A stretch of DNA of 64,000 bases from Endozoicomonas montiporae CL-33. GTDB taxonomy: Bacteria; Pseudomonadota; Gammaproteobacteria; Pseudomonadales; Endozoicomonadaceae. Position numbers and translations under genes: made by a program. Below, piece by piece: positions 37,203 to 47,003 of this stretch. How positions within the stretch are numbered: the stretch's first letter is position 1; each line of letters starts with the position of its first letter. The notes below the pieces were generated by a model that saw nothing but the letters and a program-made list of their open reading frames with translations, searched no databases and was not told where the DNA came from. The DNA lies in the NCBI RefSeq assembly GCF_001583435.1, contig NZ_CP013251.1:972501-1036500 (forward strand). Direction: 5' to 3'.

Positions 37203-39836
37203 ATGATAAAACTAAAGCGGACAATATTGTGTGTTTGTATTTCAGCCTATCCTTTAGCCGGTTGTAACGATCAATTCGGAAGTGAAAATCTGCCTTCTTT
37301 TGTTGAAGGCGTGCCGCCAACCGGGGAAGCCTCTCCAGGTACTCCTCCAGCTTCAGATATCGCTACGAAGCTGCTCGTTGGATATGAACCGGACGAAACA
37401 TTACCAGAACTCAGCGTGAATGGCGGCAGTGCAGCGGTTGAAATCTCAATGGCCAGGCAGGGTTCTCACGCTTATCCGACAGAAAAAGATTATTTCCTGA
37501 GTCTTGGCTGGGAAAACCATAGAGATGATTACCTGTCTATTCGCCATGATTTTTCGTCGGACGTGATTGACTACGACAAAGCCGACTTCATTATGCTGGA
37601 TCTTTATGTGCCGGAAGGGCAAGAGGTATCTTCAGTGGATATGAAACTGGAGGGACAGGTTTTTTCCAGTATAAGCAGGAATGTTGTCAACGGTGGCTGG
37701 TCTACGATTGCTATTGATGTACGGCAGCTTAAGGATAAAAGCAGCTCTACCCTTGAAGAGTTACGACTGTTCACCTCTGATACCCATGGTGAACTTTATC
37801 TCGATAATATCAGGCAGATTTCTGCCAGCCCCGAAGTGGTGGAGGTTAACTCTGTCCATAGTGCGGCTGAAGTGGTCTGGAGACATCTGGATCCGTCTTT
37901 CTGGCTGAAAGATTTTAAAGGGTATAACGTTTACCGTTCTGTTGTTGGTAGCGACTATAGAGAGAAACTGAACGACCAGCCGGTGACCGTCAGTGCGTAT
38001 ATTGACTTTGATGCGGATGACAGCCAAGAAGCCGATTACTTTGTCAGCAGCGTTATTGGTAGCACAGAGTCAGAGCTGACTTATGTCGGTCGGGGCAAGG
38101 CAGCAAACCTGTCTGACAAAGAGTTCTTGGACAGTTTACAGAGAACGACATTCCGCTACATGACGGACTATATGCATCCGCACAGTGGCCTGACACGAAT
38201 TTCATACCAGAAAGCAAACCAGAGCAACAATTGCGGCCCTTTTCATACGGGAATGGCGACCATGGCTCTGGCTGCGGGGGTGGAGAATGAGTTTATTGAT
38301 CGTGAGGACGCTGCCCGCCGCGTGGTGAAAATGCTGCGTTTCATGAAGTCCGCCGATCGCTTCCGAACCGGTTGGCCACGCTGGGTACGTTGTCATACCG
38401 GCAGGCTGGCGGGCCTGGACAGTCCTGATGATGGCGCAAACTTGAGCGATACCGGCATGTTCCTGCAGGGGGCGCTGGTCGCTCGTGAGTACTTCACTGA
38501 AAACAATGCGCTGGAAGCGGAAATTCGTGAACTGGCATCAGAGTTGTACCACTCCGTTGACTTCAACCTTTTCCGTGATTTTGACGGAAAAACCGAAGGC
38601 GAAGTGCTGATGTGGCACTGGTCACAAACGACAGGGTTTGAAGAAAGCCTTTTGTTAAAAAGTTTCCAGGAAACTTTTGGGGTGTATGTACTGGCCCTGG
38701 GTTCACCTACTCACCCGATACCGGCAGAGGTTTACCACTCCGGTTGGGCAGCCGGTGGTGGCATCAGTTATAACCGCTACATTAACGGCGAGCTGTCCAG
38801 GCATGACGACACCGGGAAGTTATACAATGGCAACCGCCTGTGGGGGGGAAATAAGCAAGAACCGCTTTACTCAGTCCATCACAACTATATTGCCATCGAC
38901 CCCAGAGACCTGAGGGATGACTATGTCAGCTTCTGGGACACGGCACACAGCCGGGTTGACCTGCAGTATAACTACGGGTTGATGAACCCTGAAGATCACT
39001 CGAGTTATGGTGAGCTGGAATGGGGCATTATGGCTGATCACGACCCTTGGGGTTATCAACGCCACGAGGTGGAAGGCAAACCCGGTATTGACGATAATGG
39101 TACGATTTCAATGGGCGCACTGGTCGCCTCAACACCTTATCTCCCGGAGAAAATTATTCCTGCGATTCGCCACCTTTACGATAAATACCAGACAAAGGTT
39201 TACGGCGGCTATGGATTTTATGACTCCTATAACAAGGATGCTGACTGGTGGTCTGCCGACCACCGGAAATATGTCAGCCTGAATCCGACTTCAAATGTTG
39301 TCGCCCTTGAAAACCACAAAACAGGCTTAATTTGGGAGCTCTATGACAAAGCCCCTGAAATACAGGAAGCTTATCGCAGAGGCGGCTTTGTCAGGGATGC
39401 TGATGCGGGGTTGATGGTCAGTTATTTTGAAAATGAAGGTCGCTGGGATGTGGACAACCTGCCAGATCTGTCGGCGATGACACCTGAGTGGGAAGTTCAG
39501 GTGAGTACCTTCCACGCAACACCACGAGACCGGGCAACAAACTTCGGGCTGTTGTATCAGGGTTGGCTGACTGTCGAACAATCCGGTCACTATACCTTCT
39601 ATACGGATTCGAACAGCCCGAACAGGCTCACAATTGATGGGAAAAAAGTCATAGAGGGTGAGGCAGGCATTGAAAACTCCGGCACGATTTATTTACCAGC
39701 CGGTGAACACCCGGTATCTGCCGAGTATTTTCAATCAACCGGTATGCGGCAGTTTACGGTTTCTTATGAAGGTCCGGGGGTAGAGAAAAAGGTTATTCCT
39801 GTGAAACGACTGCGGACTTCTGAACGCAAGTCCTGA
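37203..39836 (+). CDS. Multidomain lipoprotein with GH144-type glycoamylase domain and PA14 domain
   Basis: 877 residues. Lipobox PLAGC near residue 21. Domains in order: Pro/Ser linker; a CBM-like beta-sandwich (about 60-205, ISRNVVNGGWSTIAIDVRQL); a fibronectin-III-like module (about 215-295, YNVYRSVVGSDYREKLNDQP); the glycoamylase domain (about 308-730); and a PA14-like domain (about 765-870, GLLYQGWLTVEQSGHYTFYT). The catalytic-domain landmarks are LQRTTFRYMTDYMHPHSGLT, DTGMFLQGALVAREYF, the late block DDNGTISMGALVASTPYLPE, and YGGYGFYDSYNKDADWW. It is likely surface-attached, cutting or trimming beta-1,2-glucan. The operator variant is 107 bp upstream. Confidence 0.78.
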   Translation: MIKLKRTILCVCISAYPLAGCNDQFGSENLPSFVEGVPPTGEASPGTPPASDIATKLLVGYEPDETLPELSVNGGSAAVEISMARQGSHAYPTEKDYFLSLGWENHRDDYLSIRHDFSSDVIDYDKADFIMLDLYVPEGQEVSSVDMKLEGQVFSSISRNVVNGGWSTIAIDVRQLKDKSSSTLEELRLFTSDTHGELYLDNIRQISASPEVVEVNSVHSAAEVVWRHLDPSFWLKDFKGYNVYRSVVGSDYREKLNDQPVTVSAYIDFDADDSQEADYFVSSVIGSTESELTYVGRGKAANLSDKEFLDSLQRTTFRYMTDYMHPHSGLTRISYQKANQSNNCGPFHTGMATMALAAGVENEFIDREDAARRVVKMLRFMKSADRFRTGWPRWVRCHTGRLAGLDSPDDGANLSDTGMFLQGALVAREYFTENNALEAEIRELASELYHSVDFNLFRDFDGKTEGEVLMWHWSQTTGFEESLLLKSFQETFGVYVLALGSPTHPIPAEVYHSGWAAGGGISYNRYINGELSRHDDTGKLYNGNRLWGGNKQEPLYSVHHNYIAIDPRDLRDDYVSFWDTAHSRVDLQYNYGLMNPEDHSSYGELEWGIMADHDPWGYQRHEVEGKPGIDDNGTISMGALVASTPYLPEKIIPAIRHLYDKYQTKVYGGYGFYDSYNKDADWWSADHRKYVSLNPTSNVVALENHKTGLIWELYDKAPEIQEAYRRGGFVRDADAGLMVSYFENEGRWDVDNLPDLSAMTPEWEVQVSTFHATPRDRATNFGLLYQGWLTVEQSGHYTFYTDSNSPNRLTIDGKKVIEGEAGIENSGTIYLPAGEHPVSAEYFQSTGMRQFTVSYEGPGVEKKVIPVKRLRTSERKS

Positions 39837-39865
39837 AACTTTTAATCAAGTCTGCTGGAAAAGCT

Positions 39866-39896
39866 CCTCACCCCCATGCACCGTTCCGGGGTGAGG
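39866..39896. terminator. Bidirectional hairpin between GH144 lipoprotein and Bat operon
   Basis: CCTCACCCC (39866-39874) pairs with GGGGTGAGG (39888-39896). It lies between convergent genes, 30 bp after one stop and 12 bp after the other. No T run is present. Confidence 0.6.
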
Positions 39897-39907
39897 ATGG
39901 CACAGCG

Positions 39908-40708
39908 TTAACTGTCTTTCCTGATAGCAGTTGCTGCACGCTTCGGCAGCCAGGCTTTTGTGCCATTACTTAACAGCACCTCCTGCCAGTTTTCCGATTC
40001 CTGCAGCAGAATAAACTCGGTTCCCTGATTCAGCGGATTGGTGAAGGCAGGGGCATAGACTATGCCGGGTCCTTTGCGGGCAGTGATGTCCATTGCCGTG
40101 ATGACGCCGGTACTGACTGCAGGCGTATAGTTGAGCTTGAAAACGGTCAGAGCACTGGTCAGCAGCATAATGCTACCTGCGATGATGATGCGGCTCTTCT
40201 CCGTTCGGTCAGAACGGATATAACCCCACACCAGCCACCAGAACACCAGATAAACGACTATGGAGAAAAATAGCCAGGTGTCGGAGCTGGCTACCTGGTG
40301 GGTTGTTGCCAGCCATGGGTTGCCAAAGCTGTCAGGCAAACTGTCGAGCCTCTGTGTACGGGCGTATTTGAGATTGTGCGTCAGCTCATTGCTGCTATAC
40401 CCAAGCTCTTCCGCGCGACGATACCAAAGAATGCTTTCACCATAGCGATCTGCAAGGAACCAGCTGCTGCCAATGTTGTAAGCCAGAATCGCCTGGTTAA
40501 TGCCATCAACATTCCACAAAGCCTGTTGTTTGCCCGCCATCAGCGTGTGGGCTTTACGGGCTCTGTGCGGATAACTCTGGCTCAACTGCAATGCCTGCTT
40601 GTGTTCCTTTCTCAATGCCTGCAACTGACCATCCAGGTCAGTGATTTCTGCCTGACTAATATCAGGCAATGACAACAGCATCAGGGTGAATAGTAAAAGC
40701 TGTTTCAT
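39908..40708 (-). CDS. BatE-like TPR/SH3 membrane protein
   Basis: 266 residues with a signal peptide (KQLLLFTLMLLSLPDISQA). Next comes a TPR-like region (AILAYNIGSSWFLADRYGES, ILWYRRAEELGYSSNELTHN), two membrane segments (about 142-163 and 170-190), and a C-terminal bacterial SH3-type domain (ITARKGPGIVYAPAFTNPLN). It is the last gene of the MoxR-Bat operon and overlaps batD by 4 bp. The SH3 end probably binds a periplasmic ligand. It fits BatE of aerotolerance operons. Confidence 0.75.
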   Translation of the reverse strand: MKQLLLFTLMLLSLPDISQAEITDLDGQLQALRKEHKQALQLSQSYPHRARKAHTLMAGKQQALWNVDGINQAILAYNIGSSWFLADRYGESILWYRRAEELGYSSNELTHNLKYARTQRLDSLPDSFGNPWLATTHQVASSDTWLFFSIVVYLVFWWLVWGYIRSDRTEKSRIIIAGSIMLLTSALTVFKLNYTPAVSTGVITAMDITARKGPGIVYAPAFTNPLNQGTEFILLQESENWQEVLLSNGTKAWLPKRAATAIRKDS

Positions 40709-42543
40709 GACCGTACTCCTTTTACTGCTGGCACTCTGTCACCAGGCAGGGCCTTATCAAGGCACTGCATCAGCCCGACAAATGCTGCATGCCGGGCTGA
40801 TGCAAGCTGAGTGTCGTTAGTCCGGGAGGCATAATCCTGTTGACAGCAATCCAGCCACTGACAAACCTCCTGATTCAAAGCGTCGCTGATACCCGACTGA
40901 GACAGTGCAACGGCCAGAGTCTGGCTATTGAGTTTCGACGGTGGCAGCGCTATACGACGATAAAAGTATGCACTCAGCGGAGCCAGGGGGTCACTGCCTG
41001 TTTTCAGCTCATCACACAGTTGTGTAATTGCACTGTCGCCACGACAGGCTTTCCACTTTTCCTGAATAGTCGACAGAGCACCGAACAAAACCAGTCCGGG
41101 AGGTGAGACCAGCAAAGCAAGCAAGAATAACGCCCGGAACGGGTTTTTTTCCTGAGTCTGGCTTACCAGTTCCTGCGACCAGTTATGCGACCAGATGCCA
41201 TTCTGGTCAGGTTTAACCGGGTTTCTCAGCTCCATATCATCAGACAGTGCGCTGGTACTAATGTTAAACCGCTCAACAGGTATCACGGTCAGGGGAATTG
41301 GTGGTGTAGTATAGTTGTGGAAATGCCCGGTTTGCGGGTCAAAATAACTGAAGATCACAGAAGGAATTTCCGTTGTATCAGCATTCCCCGGAAACAGACT
41401 CTGTCGTACGATTTTCACACCATTTTCGTAGGTTCCCGGCCCGATATCTGCCGGGACATCAAAGCTGTTGGTGAACGCTGTCATCGTGTGCAGTTCAGGC
41501 AATCTGGCTACCTCAGGATCCGGATGCGTAATCTCAAAGCGTAACTGCATGGGTTCGCCCTGATGCACTTCATCCGGTTCGGCAGCAACAACAATGTCCG
41601 GGCGACCAATCATGCCTGAAAAGTTTTCAGGAACTTCCGAAGGTAAAGGCTTAACTTCAAATCGCAGAGGTTGCGCTCTGGTCATCAGTCGAACAGGGGG
41701 CTCACGGGTTACACTCCGTTCAGCCTGGAAGAAGTTGTTGTCAAAATGAGCAGGAAGCCGTGAACCCCTGAAATCCTGAGGGCTGTTTCTCATCAGTACG
41801 GGGTCCGCACTGGCCAGCAACAGGGAAGGAGGCAGTTCAAAAACACCTGCCTTCCGAGGCTGCACCTTGTAATGAAAATGAATGCGGAAGAGATCGCCTC
41901 CCATACGGTGCCAGCGTGCAATAATACGACGGCTGCCAACCGGCAGGCCAATGGCGTTCTGGTCAGATGAGACGAAAGCATCCCAGGGTTCAACCGGCAG
42001 AATGTCAGCATGCTCAAACACCGGAAGCAGAATGTTAACCGCTTGCAGCGCATTCGGATGAATGGAGGTGATCCATTCAAAATTCACACTCAGGGTCTGC
42101 CCCAGATAAACGCTGTCTGTATCGTAGCTGACATGAATGCTCATATCGTCGGTTTCCACAGGCGTGGAAACGGTGACATTTTCATTGCTGCCGGTCTGGT
42201 GACTGCCCAGGGTGAAGACGGGTAACGTCAGCTTACCGGCTTTCAATGGGGTTAGCCTCACAGGAAAAGCCAGGGCAGGCTTATTGTTGCGCTCCAGTCG
42301 CACCGCCGACCGCGTGGCAACGGCAAAATCCGCAGTGTCCGCAATCTCCAGCTCCATCTTCCCGGCTGGCGGATTCAGGGCAAGAATAAGAAATTCTGCA
42401 GATTGTCCCTGCCACATTTTGCCTTCTGGCTTTTCCAGCACAAGCTGCCAGTCTTTAGCGGCACTGCTGGCAAAGGCTGCCGGAAACACCAGCAGCAACA
42501 GCAGGCCGACCATAGGTTGCTTTAAAAAAGGTTTCATAAACAT
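40705..42543 (-). CDS. BatD-like protein (oxygen-tolerance family)
   Basis: 612 residues with a signal peptide (PMVGLLLLLVFPAAFA). The long periplasmic part is of several beta-sandwich repeats (ADFAVATRSAVRLERNNKPA, YDTDSVYLGQTLSVNFEWIT). One membrane segment lies at about residue 475-495 (LFLLALLVSPPGLVLFGALS), with a short cytoplasmic helical tail. This is the BatD plan. It lies between batB/C and batE with tight spacing. Confidence 0.8.
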   Translation of the reverse strand: MFMKPFLKQPMVGLLLLLVFPAAFASSAAKDWQLVLEKPEGKMWQGQSAEFLILALNPPAGKMELEIADTADFAVATRSAVRLERNNKPALAFPVRLTPLKAGKLTLPVFTLGSHQTGSNENVTVSTPVETDDMSIHVSYDTDSVYLGQTLSVNFEWITSIHPNALQAVNILLPVFEHADILPVEPWDAFVSSDQNAIGLPVGSRRIIARWHRMGGDLFRIHFHYKVQPRKAGVFELPPSLLLASADPVLMRNSPQDFRGSRLPAHFDNNFFQAERSVTREPPVRLMTRAQPLRFEVKPLPSEVPENFSGMIGRPDIVVAAEPDEVHQGEPMQLRFEITHPDPEVARLPELHTMTAFTNSFDVPADIGPGTYENGVKIVRQSLFPGNADTTEIPSVIFSYFDPQTGHFHNYTTPPIPLTVIPVERFNISTSALSDDMELRNPVKPDQNGIWSHNWSQELVSQTQEKNPFRALFLLALLVSPPGLVLFGALSTIQEKWKACRGDSAITQLCDELKTGSDPLAPLSAYFYRRIALPPSKLNSQTLAVALSQSGISDALNQEVCQWLDCCQQDYASRTNDTQLASARHAAFVGLMQCLDKALPGDRVPAVKGVRS

Positions 42544-42548
42544 AACGA

Positions 42549-44288
42549 TTACCAGTCCCGGTCAACAGCATTCTGACGTTGCTGATCCAGTTGTTGCAGT
42601 TTTCCCTCAAGTGTCCGAGCCTGATCCATAATGTCGACAGAGCTGGCTGACGGGGTCGACTCCATCATGTCCCTAAACATCGTATCCAGATCGCCGAAAT
42701 TGGGGTCGCCCTGACTGCCGCGACCGTTCTCTGCGGAGTCCTCCCCTTCCTGGTCGGAATCGCCGCTACCTTCATCAGCCTCGTCAGTATCCTCACCCTG
42801 CATGTTGGACTCAGCATCCTGCATCTGCTCCTGCTCGATAAACTCTTCATCCTGTTTAAAGGTACTGACCAGGTCTTCATACATGCCAGACTGTTCCCGG
42901 GCCAGCCATTCCAGATTCCTCCGACTGGCTTCGTGGCTCGGATCGGTAAGCAGGATGGCACGCAGCACATGCCGGGCTTCACTCAGGTAAAGCTCTGGAT
43001 CAATAAACTCTCCCTCACCCTCTATGCCGTCGATAAAATCAAGCCCCATTGCCGCGTCAAGACTCTGGGTGGCAAGAAAAATCAGCGTAGTGGCAAGGTT
43101 GTAGTTGGCTGTCACTGTCGCATGCTGGTCGTCGGCAAGATTTGCCATTCTGCGATAGGTATTGGCTGCCTCGGTATAGTTTCGCTGTTCTGTCAGGGCA
43201 GCAGCCTGCTGTTCCAAGTCGTGTACGGTTGCCGGTATGTCGGCATGCGCCATATTAACCATCAGCAATAACAGGCATGACAGCGTAGTCGAATGCTTCA
43301 CCAGTGCAGGCTTGTGCATCAGAAAAATCAGCAGCATGAAGATAGCGATGGTTATCAGGTAAGGGTAACCTTCGACATATTTCATCACCTCACCCTGATC
43401 CCTGCTGTCTGCCGGCCACATAGCCTGCATCTGACCGAGCAGCGCCGACAGGTCCAGCCAGGTGGTGCCAATCGGGAAGTAAATGCCCTGCTCAGCCTGC
43501 TGCGCCAGAGACTGAAGGTGATTGTCGTCCAGTCGGGACCAGTGCTCACGTCCCTCGTCCAGTGTCCAGCCAGTGCCGTCGCGGTTAGGAACTCTGGCAC
43601 CAAACTGGCTGTCACCCAAGCCAATGACCATCAATCTAACGCCCAGCCGGTTCAGCAACGCCATGGCCTCAACCGGCTCATCACCCATGTCTTCACCATC
43701 AGTGATCAGGATGATATCCACCGCTTCCGGTGCATTGTCGTCTGCATTGCCGGCATCAACCATATTGTTAAGTACCATCATCAGGGCATCCCCGATATGG
43801 GTCCCGCCTGTGGCAACACTGCCCGGGCCAATGCTATCGAGCAAGGTATTCAGAAAGACACGGTCCCGGGTGACAGGCGACCTGATCGAAGCTTCACCGG
43901 CAAAAGCGACCAGCCCGAACCGGTCGTTGGATGGCAGGTTAACCACTCGCTTTATAGCAGCCCGGGCAACTTCCAGACGGTTAGGGCGGGCATCTTCTGC
44001 CAGCATGGACCGGGATACGTCCAGCAGGAAAACAATGTCACGTCCCTGGTCCTGTATTCCCACAGGCCGGGGGTTCCATGCCGGACGGGATAAAGAAAGG
44101 GATGCCAGCGCAATGGCCAGCAGCATCGCTCCGAAACGTCGGTTAATTGGTGGCAGCGACAGGACTGAACTGAGCTTTTTCAGGTCGCTCCTGCTTTTGT
44201 GGTGCTGGTATAACGCCAGACAACACGTGACCGGTACCAAAACAAGCAGCCAGAGCCACTGGGGTGCAAGTAATGTCAGTTGGTTCAT
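42549..44288 (-). CDS. BatB-BatC fusion: von Willebrand A domain plus TPR region
   Basis: 579 residues. Two N-terminal membrane segments are followed by a VWA domain with an intact MIDAS (DIVFLLDVSRSMLAEDARPN: DxSxS), a third membrane segment near 308-325, and a TPR region (YTEAANTYRRMANLADDQHA). The tail is acidic and low-complexity (EDTDEADEGSGDSDQEGEDS). In many species BatB and BatC are separate; here they are one chain. It overlaps batA by 4 bp. Confidence 0.85.
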   Translation of the reverse strand: MNQLTLLAPQWLWLLVLVPVTCCLALYQHHKSRSDLKKLSSVLSLPPINRRFGAMLLAIALASLSLSRPAWNPRPVGIQDQGRDIVFLLDVSRSMLAEDARPNRLEVARAAIKRVVNLPSNDRFGLVAFAGEASIRSPVTRDRVFLNTLLDSIGPGSVATGGTHIGDALMMVLNNMVDAGNADDNAPEAVDIILITDGEDMGDEPVEAMALLNRLGVRLMVIGLGDSQFGARVPNRDGTGWTLDEGREHWSRLDDNHLQSLAQQAEQGIYFPIGTTWLDLSALLGQMQAMWPADSRDQGEVMKYVEGYPYLITIAIFMLLIFLMHKPALVKHSTTLSCLLLLMVNMAHADIPATVHDLEQQAAALTEQRNYTEAANTYRRMANLADDQHATVTANYNLATTLIFLATQSLDAAMGLDFIDGIEGEGEFIDPELYLSEARHVLRAILLTDPSHEASRRNLEWLAREQSGMYEDLVSTFKQDEEFIEQEQMQDAESNMQGEDTDEADEGSGDSDQEGEDSAENGRGSQGDPNFGDLDTMFRDMMESTPSASSVDIMDQARTLEGKLQQLDQQRQNAVDRDW

Positions 44289-45298
44289 CCCAGCCTCCTC
44301 AGCCAGGTCGCGCTCAGCAGCACAGACAACATCAGAAAAAGCAGCGTCATCAGGGCGAAAGGCTGGTAGGCAGGTACCCGGTCGGTGAAAACAACGGTCT
44401 GTAATTTAGAGGTTTCCAGCTCGTTAATGGCCTGATATCCGACGACCAGTGACTCATAGTCATACGCGCGGTTATAAACGCCTCCCGTCGTTTCAGCCAT
44501 GGCCTTCAGTACCCAGTCAACCCGCACTTCTTCATTGTCATCATCGAGCATGTCTTCTGGCTGGGTGCCAATAAAAATGGTGTAGATTTTAATACCCCAT
44601 TCCTCTGCCAGGGCTGCAGCCATCATGGGCGAATACTGGCCTGCGTTGTTTTCACCATCGGTAATCATAATGATGACCTTACTTCTGACTTCCTGACCCT
44701 CTCTCTGACTTTTTTCATATTCCCTGAGTTGGGCAGCAGCCAGGGCAGTGGCATCACCTATTGCCGTACCGTCTTCATCAAGACGAACGGGCGGTTCAAC
44801 ATGACGTGCCATGGCAACCAGGGCGTCGTGGGAGTTCGTCAGAGGACTTATCACCCTGGGGTAGCGGGCAAACGATATCAGGGAGATCAGGTCAGCATTG
44901 CGCCCTTTCAGCTGATCACCATCACCGAGAATAAACGCCTCCAGAACGTCTTTTGCCACTGCCATACGATTGCTACGTTTACCGTTCATCTCCATACGGA
45001 TATTCATGGAGGAAGAGACGTCGAGAACGATGGCGATGGCAATGCCTTCCTGCTGTTCCGACAGTTCGGAAACTTCACGGTAGGGCTGGGCCAGGATAAA
45101 AACCATGGAAGCCAGTGCCAGCAGAGGCAGTGCCGTTGTCAGCCACATCCATTTCTGCCGATAGCTGACCGGCAGGTTCTCAACCAGCAGCAGGTGGGAA
45201 TAACTAATTCCCTGTCGTTTATTCCGACACCACAGATAAACAGCCAGCAGCGGTATTGTTAGCAGCAACCACAGCAGCATCGGGTATTTAAAGCTCAT
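44285..45298 (-). CDS. BatA-like von Willebrand A domain membrane protein
   Basis: About 337 residues. The start at 45298 (MSFKYPMLLWLL) overlaps the previous stop as ATGA and follows GGAGAAG; the earlier in-frame ATG at 45316 is less likely. Membrane segments lie near the N-terminus (LLWLLLTIPLLAVYLWCR, TALPLLALASMVFILA). The VWA domain has MIDAS DVSSSMNI and a later TDGENNAG, and there is a C-terminal membrane segment. BatA and BatB are thought to form a membrane complex with MoxR. Confidence 0.85.
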   Translation of the reverse strand: MSFKYPMLLWLLLTIPLLAVYLWCRNKRQGISYSHLLLVENLPVSYRQKWMWLTTALPLLALASMVFILAQPYREVSELSEQQEGIAIAIVLDVSSSMNIRMEMNGKRSNRMAVAKDVLEAFILGDGDQLKGRNADLISLISFARYPRVISPLTNSHDALVAMARHVEPPVRLDEDGTAIGDATALAAAQLREYEKSQREGQEVRSKVIIMITDGENNAGQYSPMMAAALAEEWGIKIYTIFIGTQPEDMLDDDNEEVRVDWVLKAMAETTGGVYNRAYDYESLVVGYQAINELETSKLQTVVFTDRVPAYQPFALMTLLFLMLSVLLSATWLRRLG

Positions 45299-46119
45299 CC
45301 CCACTTCTCCTGACACTGGTTGCAGTATTTGACAAACTGCTCTACAGTTTCTTCCGGTGAGCGACTTTCACTGAACCGGAGGCATTGGTAACGATGCAAC
45401 AGGGGTTCATCCGTGGTCAGCTTGCCGGTCGGGTCAGACCCTGTTGCCACCATTAGCCACTGCCGTAAGCCGTCCCAGTCTGCTGAACCCGAGACATGGG
45501 CCTGTCTGGCAATATCGGCGGCAGAAGGAGTAGCAGCAGGCAGTTGTTGTATTTTCTTTCCGCGCCTGACAAAGGGGGCGAATACCAGGCCGGCTAAAGC
45601 CGTTATCAGCCAGAAGATGGTTGCCTTTGCCATGAGGACTGCCGTCTGTTCCGGCTCGTCCAGCCTGATAATGCTCTGCACATTAACCTGCAGCTCATTA
45701 AATGTTGACCTGACACTGACCGTCCCGGGCTGCGTATACAATTGCCAGTGATTCGGGCCTTTGAACACATCGACACTGAAGGTAGGTACCTGGTGCTGCC
45801 CTGGCAACAGGAAGGTGACATCCATGTAAATGATGTATTGCCACAGGCCGTCAACCCAGTGAAGCGGGGCTACCTGACTCGATAGCAACTCCATTGCACC
45901 CCATTCCTGGGCTTCAGGATCAAAGATAATTTCAAGGTCTTCATTGTAACGAACGGTCAGGGCCAGTTCGATTTGTTCCCCTGCCGTGATGGCGTCTGGA
46001 AAAGATTCCAGCGATACCGTTACCTGATCATCCATGGCCCGGGCCGGTTCATTCCAGAAGAATGCCAGCCCGGCCAGTAGCAGTAATGAAAACAGTGTTG
46101 TATAAAATGATTTAGCCAC
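45295..46119 (-). CDS. Bat-operon membrane protein, DUF4381/BatD-like small partner
   Basis: About 274 residues. A GTG at 46119 is chosen as start: AAGGAG sits 6 bp before it, and it begins a clean signal sequence (AKSFYTTLFSLLLLAGLAFF). The longer frame from 46227 would overlap the DUF58 gene by 116 bp. A beta-rich periplasmic part (QVTVSLESFPDAITAGEQIE) precedes a membrane segment (AKATIFWLITALAGLVFAPF) and a cytoplasmic helical tail. It overlaps the DUF58 gene by 8 bp and BatA by ATGA. It has the plan of the small protein often found between DUF58 and BatA. Confidence 0.75.
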   Translation of the reverse strand: MAKSFYTTLFSLLLLAGLAFFWNEPARAMDDQVTVSLESFPDAITAGEQIELALTVRYNEDLEIIFDPEAQEWGAMELLSSQVAPLHWVDGLWQYIIYMDVTFLLPGQHQVPTFSVDVFKGPNHWQLYTQPGTVSVRSTFNELQVNVQSIIRLDEPEQTAVLMAKATIFWLITALAGLVFAPFVRRGKKIQQLPAATPSAADIARQAHVSGSADWDGLRQWLMVATGSDPTGKLTTDEPLLHRYQCLRFSESRSPEETVEQFVKYCNQCQEKWG

Positions 46120-47002
46120 AGGCAGCTCCTTCAACCCTCTTTTTTCGGGCATGAAAGAAGGAGAGTAGCGTTTCCGCCGGGTCGTCATCCACATGATGCA
46201 CAACCAGGTCCACTCCCCATTGCGCAAATGCTTGCTCCCGATCTTTTAAACGTTTGTCCATTCGACGCTTGAATAATTTCTGCACAGAACGGTTAGCCAG
46301 GTCGAGCCATTGGGTCTCTCCGGTCTCGGTATCCCGCAGGTGCATCAGCCCGCCTCCGGTCAGTGATGTTTCTCCGGGGTCATCAACAGCAATGGCGATG
46401 ACTTCATGGTGATGGCCGAGTATGGCAAGACGTTCCATAAAGCCTTCCATGAAGAAATCAGAAATCACAACAATGACTGAGCGTTTCAGCTGTAACTTGT
46501 TCAGGTGATCCAGCGACTCTGTAACACAGGTGTTAGAAACCTTTTTTGGCTCTTCCAGCACAGACGACAAACAGCGCATAAGCTGGTTACGGCCTCTGGT
46601 CGGCGGCAAAAAACTGTCCATTGTGTCACTGAACCTGAGCAAACCGATCCGGTCATTACTGCTGAATGCTGCCATACCTAACAGACCGCACAGTTTTGCA
46701 GCAACGGTCTGTCGTTTATTGTCGGTACTTGACCAGGCGAATGAGGGCGAATTATCGACCACTAAAATCAGGTTGATTTCCCTCTCTTCATGGAAACGCT
46801 TGATATGCACTTCGCTACTACGAGCCGTTACGTTCCAGTCAATCGTACGAACATCATCGCCCGGGCTATACACCCTGACCTCATCAAATTCCAGTCCCTG
46901 ACCTTTGAAAGTCGAGCGATATTGCCCTGCCAGCAGGTGGTCTACCCGGTGCTTGCAGAACAACTGCAATTGATGCAGTCGCTGGGTTAAATGGTCATGC
47001 AT
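46112..47002 (-). CDS. DUF58 domain protein of the MoxR-Bat operon
   Basis: 296 residues. DUF58 signature: GQYRSTFKGQGLEFDEVRVY, then GDDVRTIDWNVTARSSEVHI, with a VWA-like continuation LILVVDNSPSFAWSSTDNKR. No membrane segment, so cytoplasmic. It starts one base after the MoxR stop and is translationally coupled. DUF58 proteins couple MoxR to the VWA proteins; the exact role is not known. Confidence 0.88.
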   Translation of the reverse strand: MHDHLTQRLHQLQLFCKHRVDHLLAGQYRSTFKGQGLEFDEVRVYSPGDDVRTIDWNVTARSSEVHIKRFHEEREINLILVVDNSPSFAWSSTDNKRQTVAAKLCGLLGMAAFSSNDRIGLLRFSDTMDSFLPPTRGRNQLMRCLSSVLEEPKKVSNTCVTESLDHLNKLQLKRSVIVVISDFFMEGFMERLAILGHHHEVIAIAVDDPGETSLTGGGLMHLRDTETGETQWLDLANRSVQKLFKRRMDKRLKDREQAFAQWGVDLVVHHVDDDPAETLLSFFHARKKRVEGAACG

Positions 47003-47003
47003 A

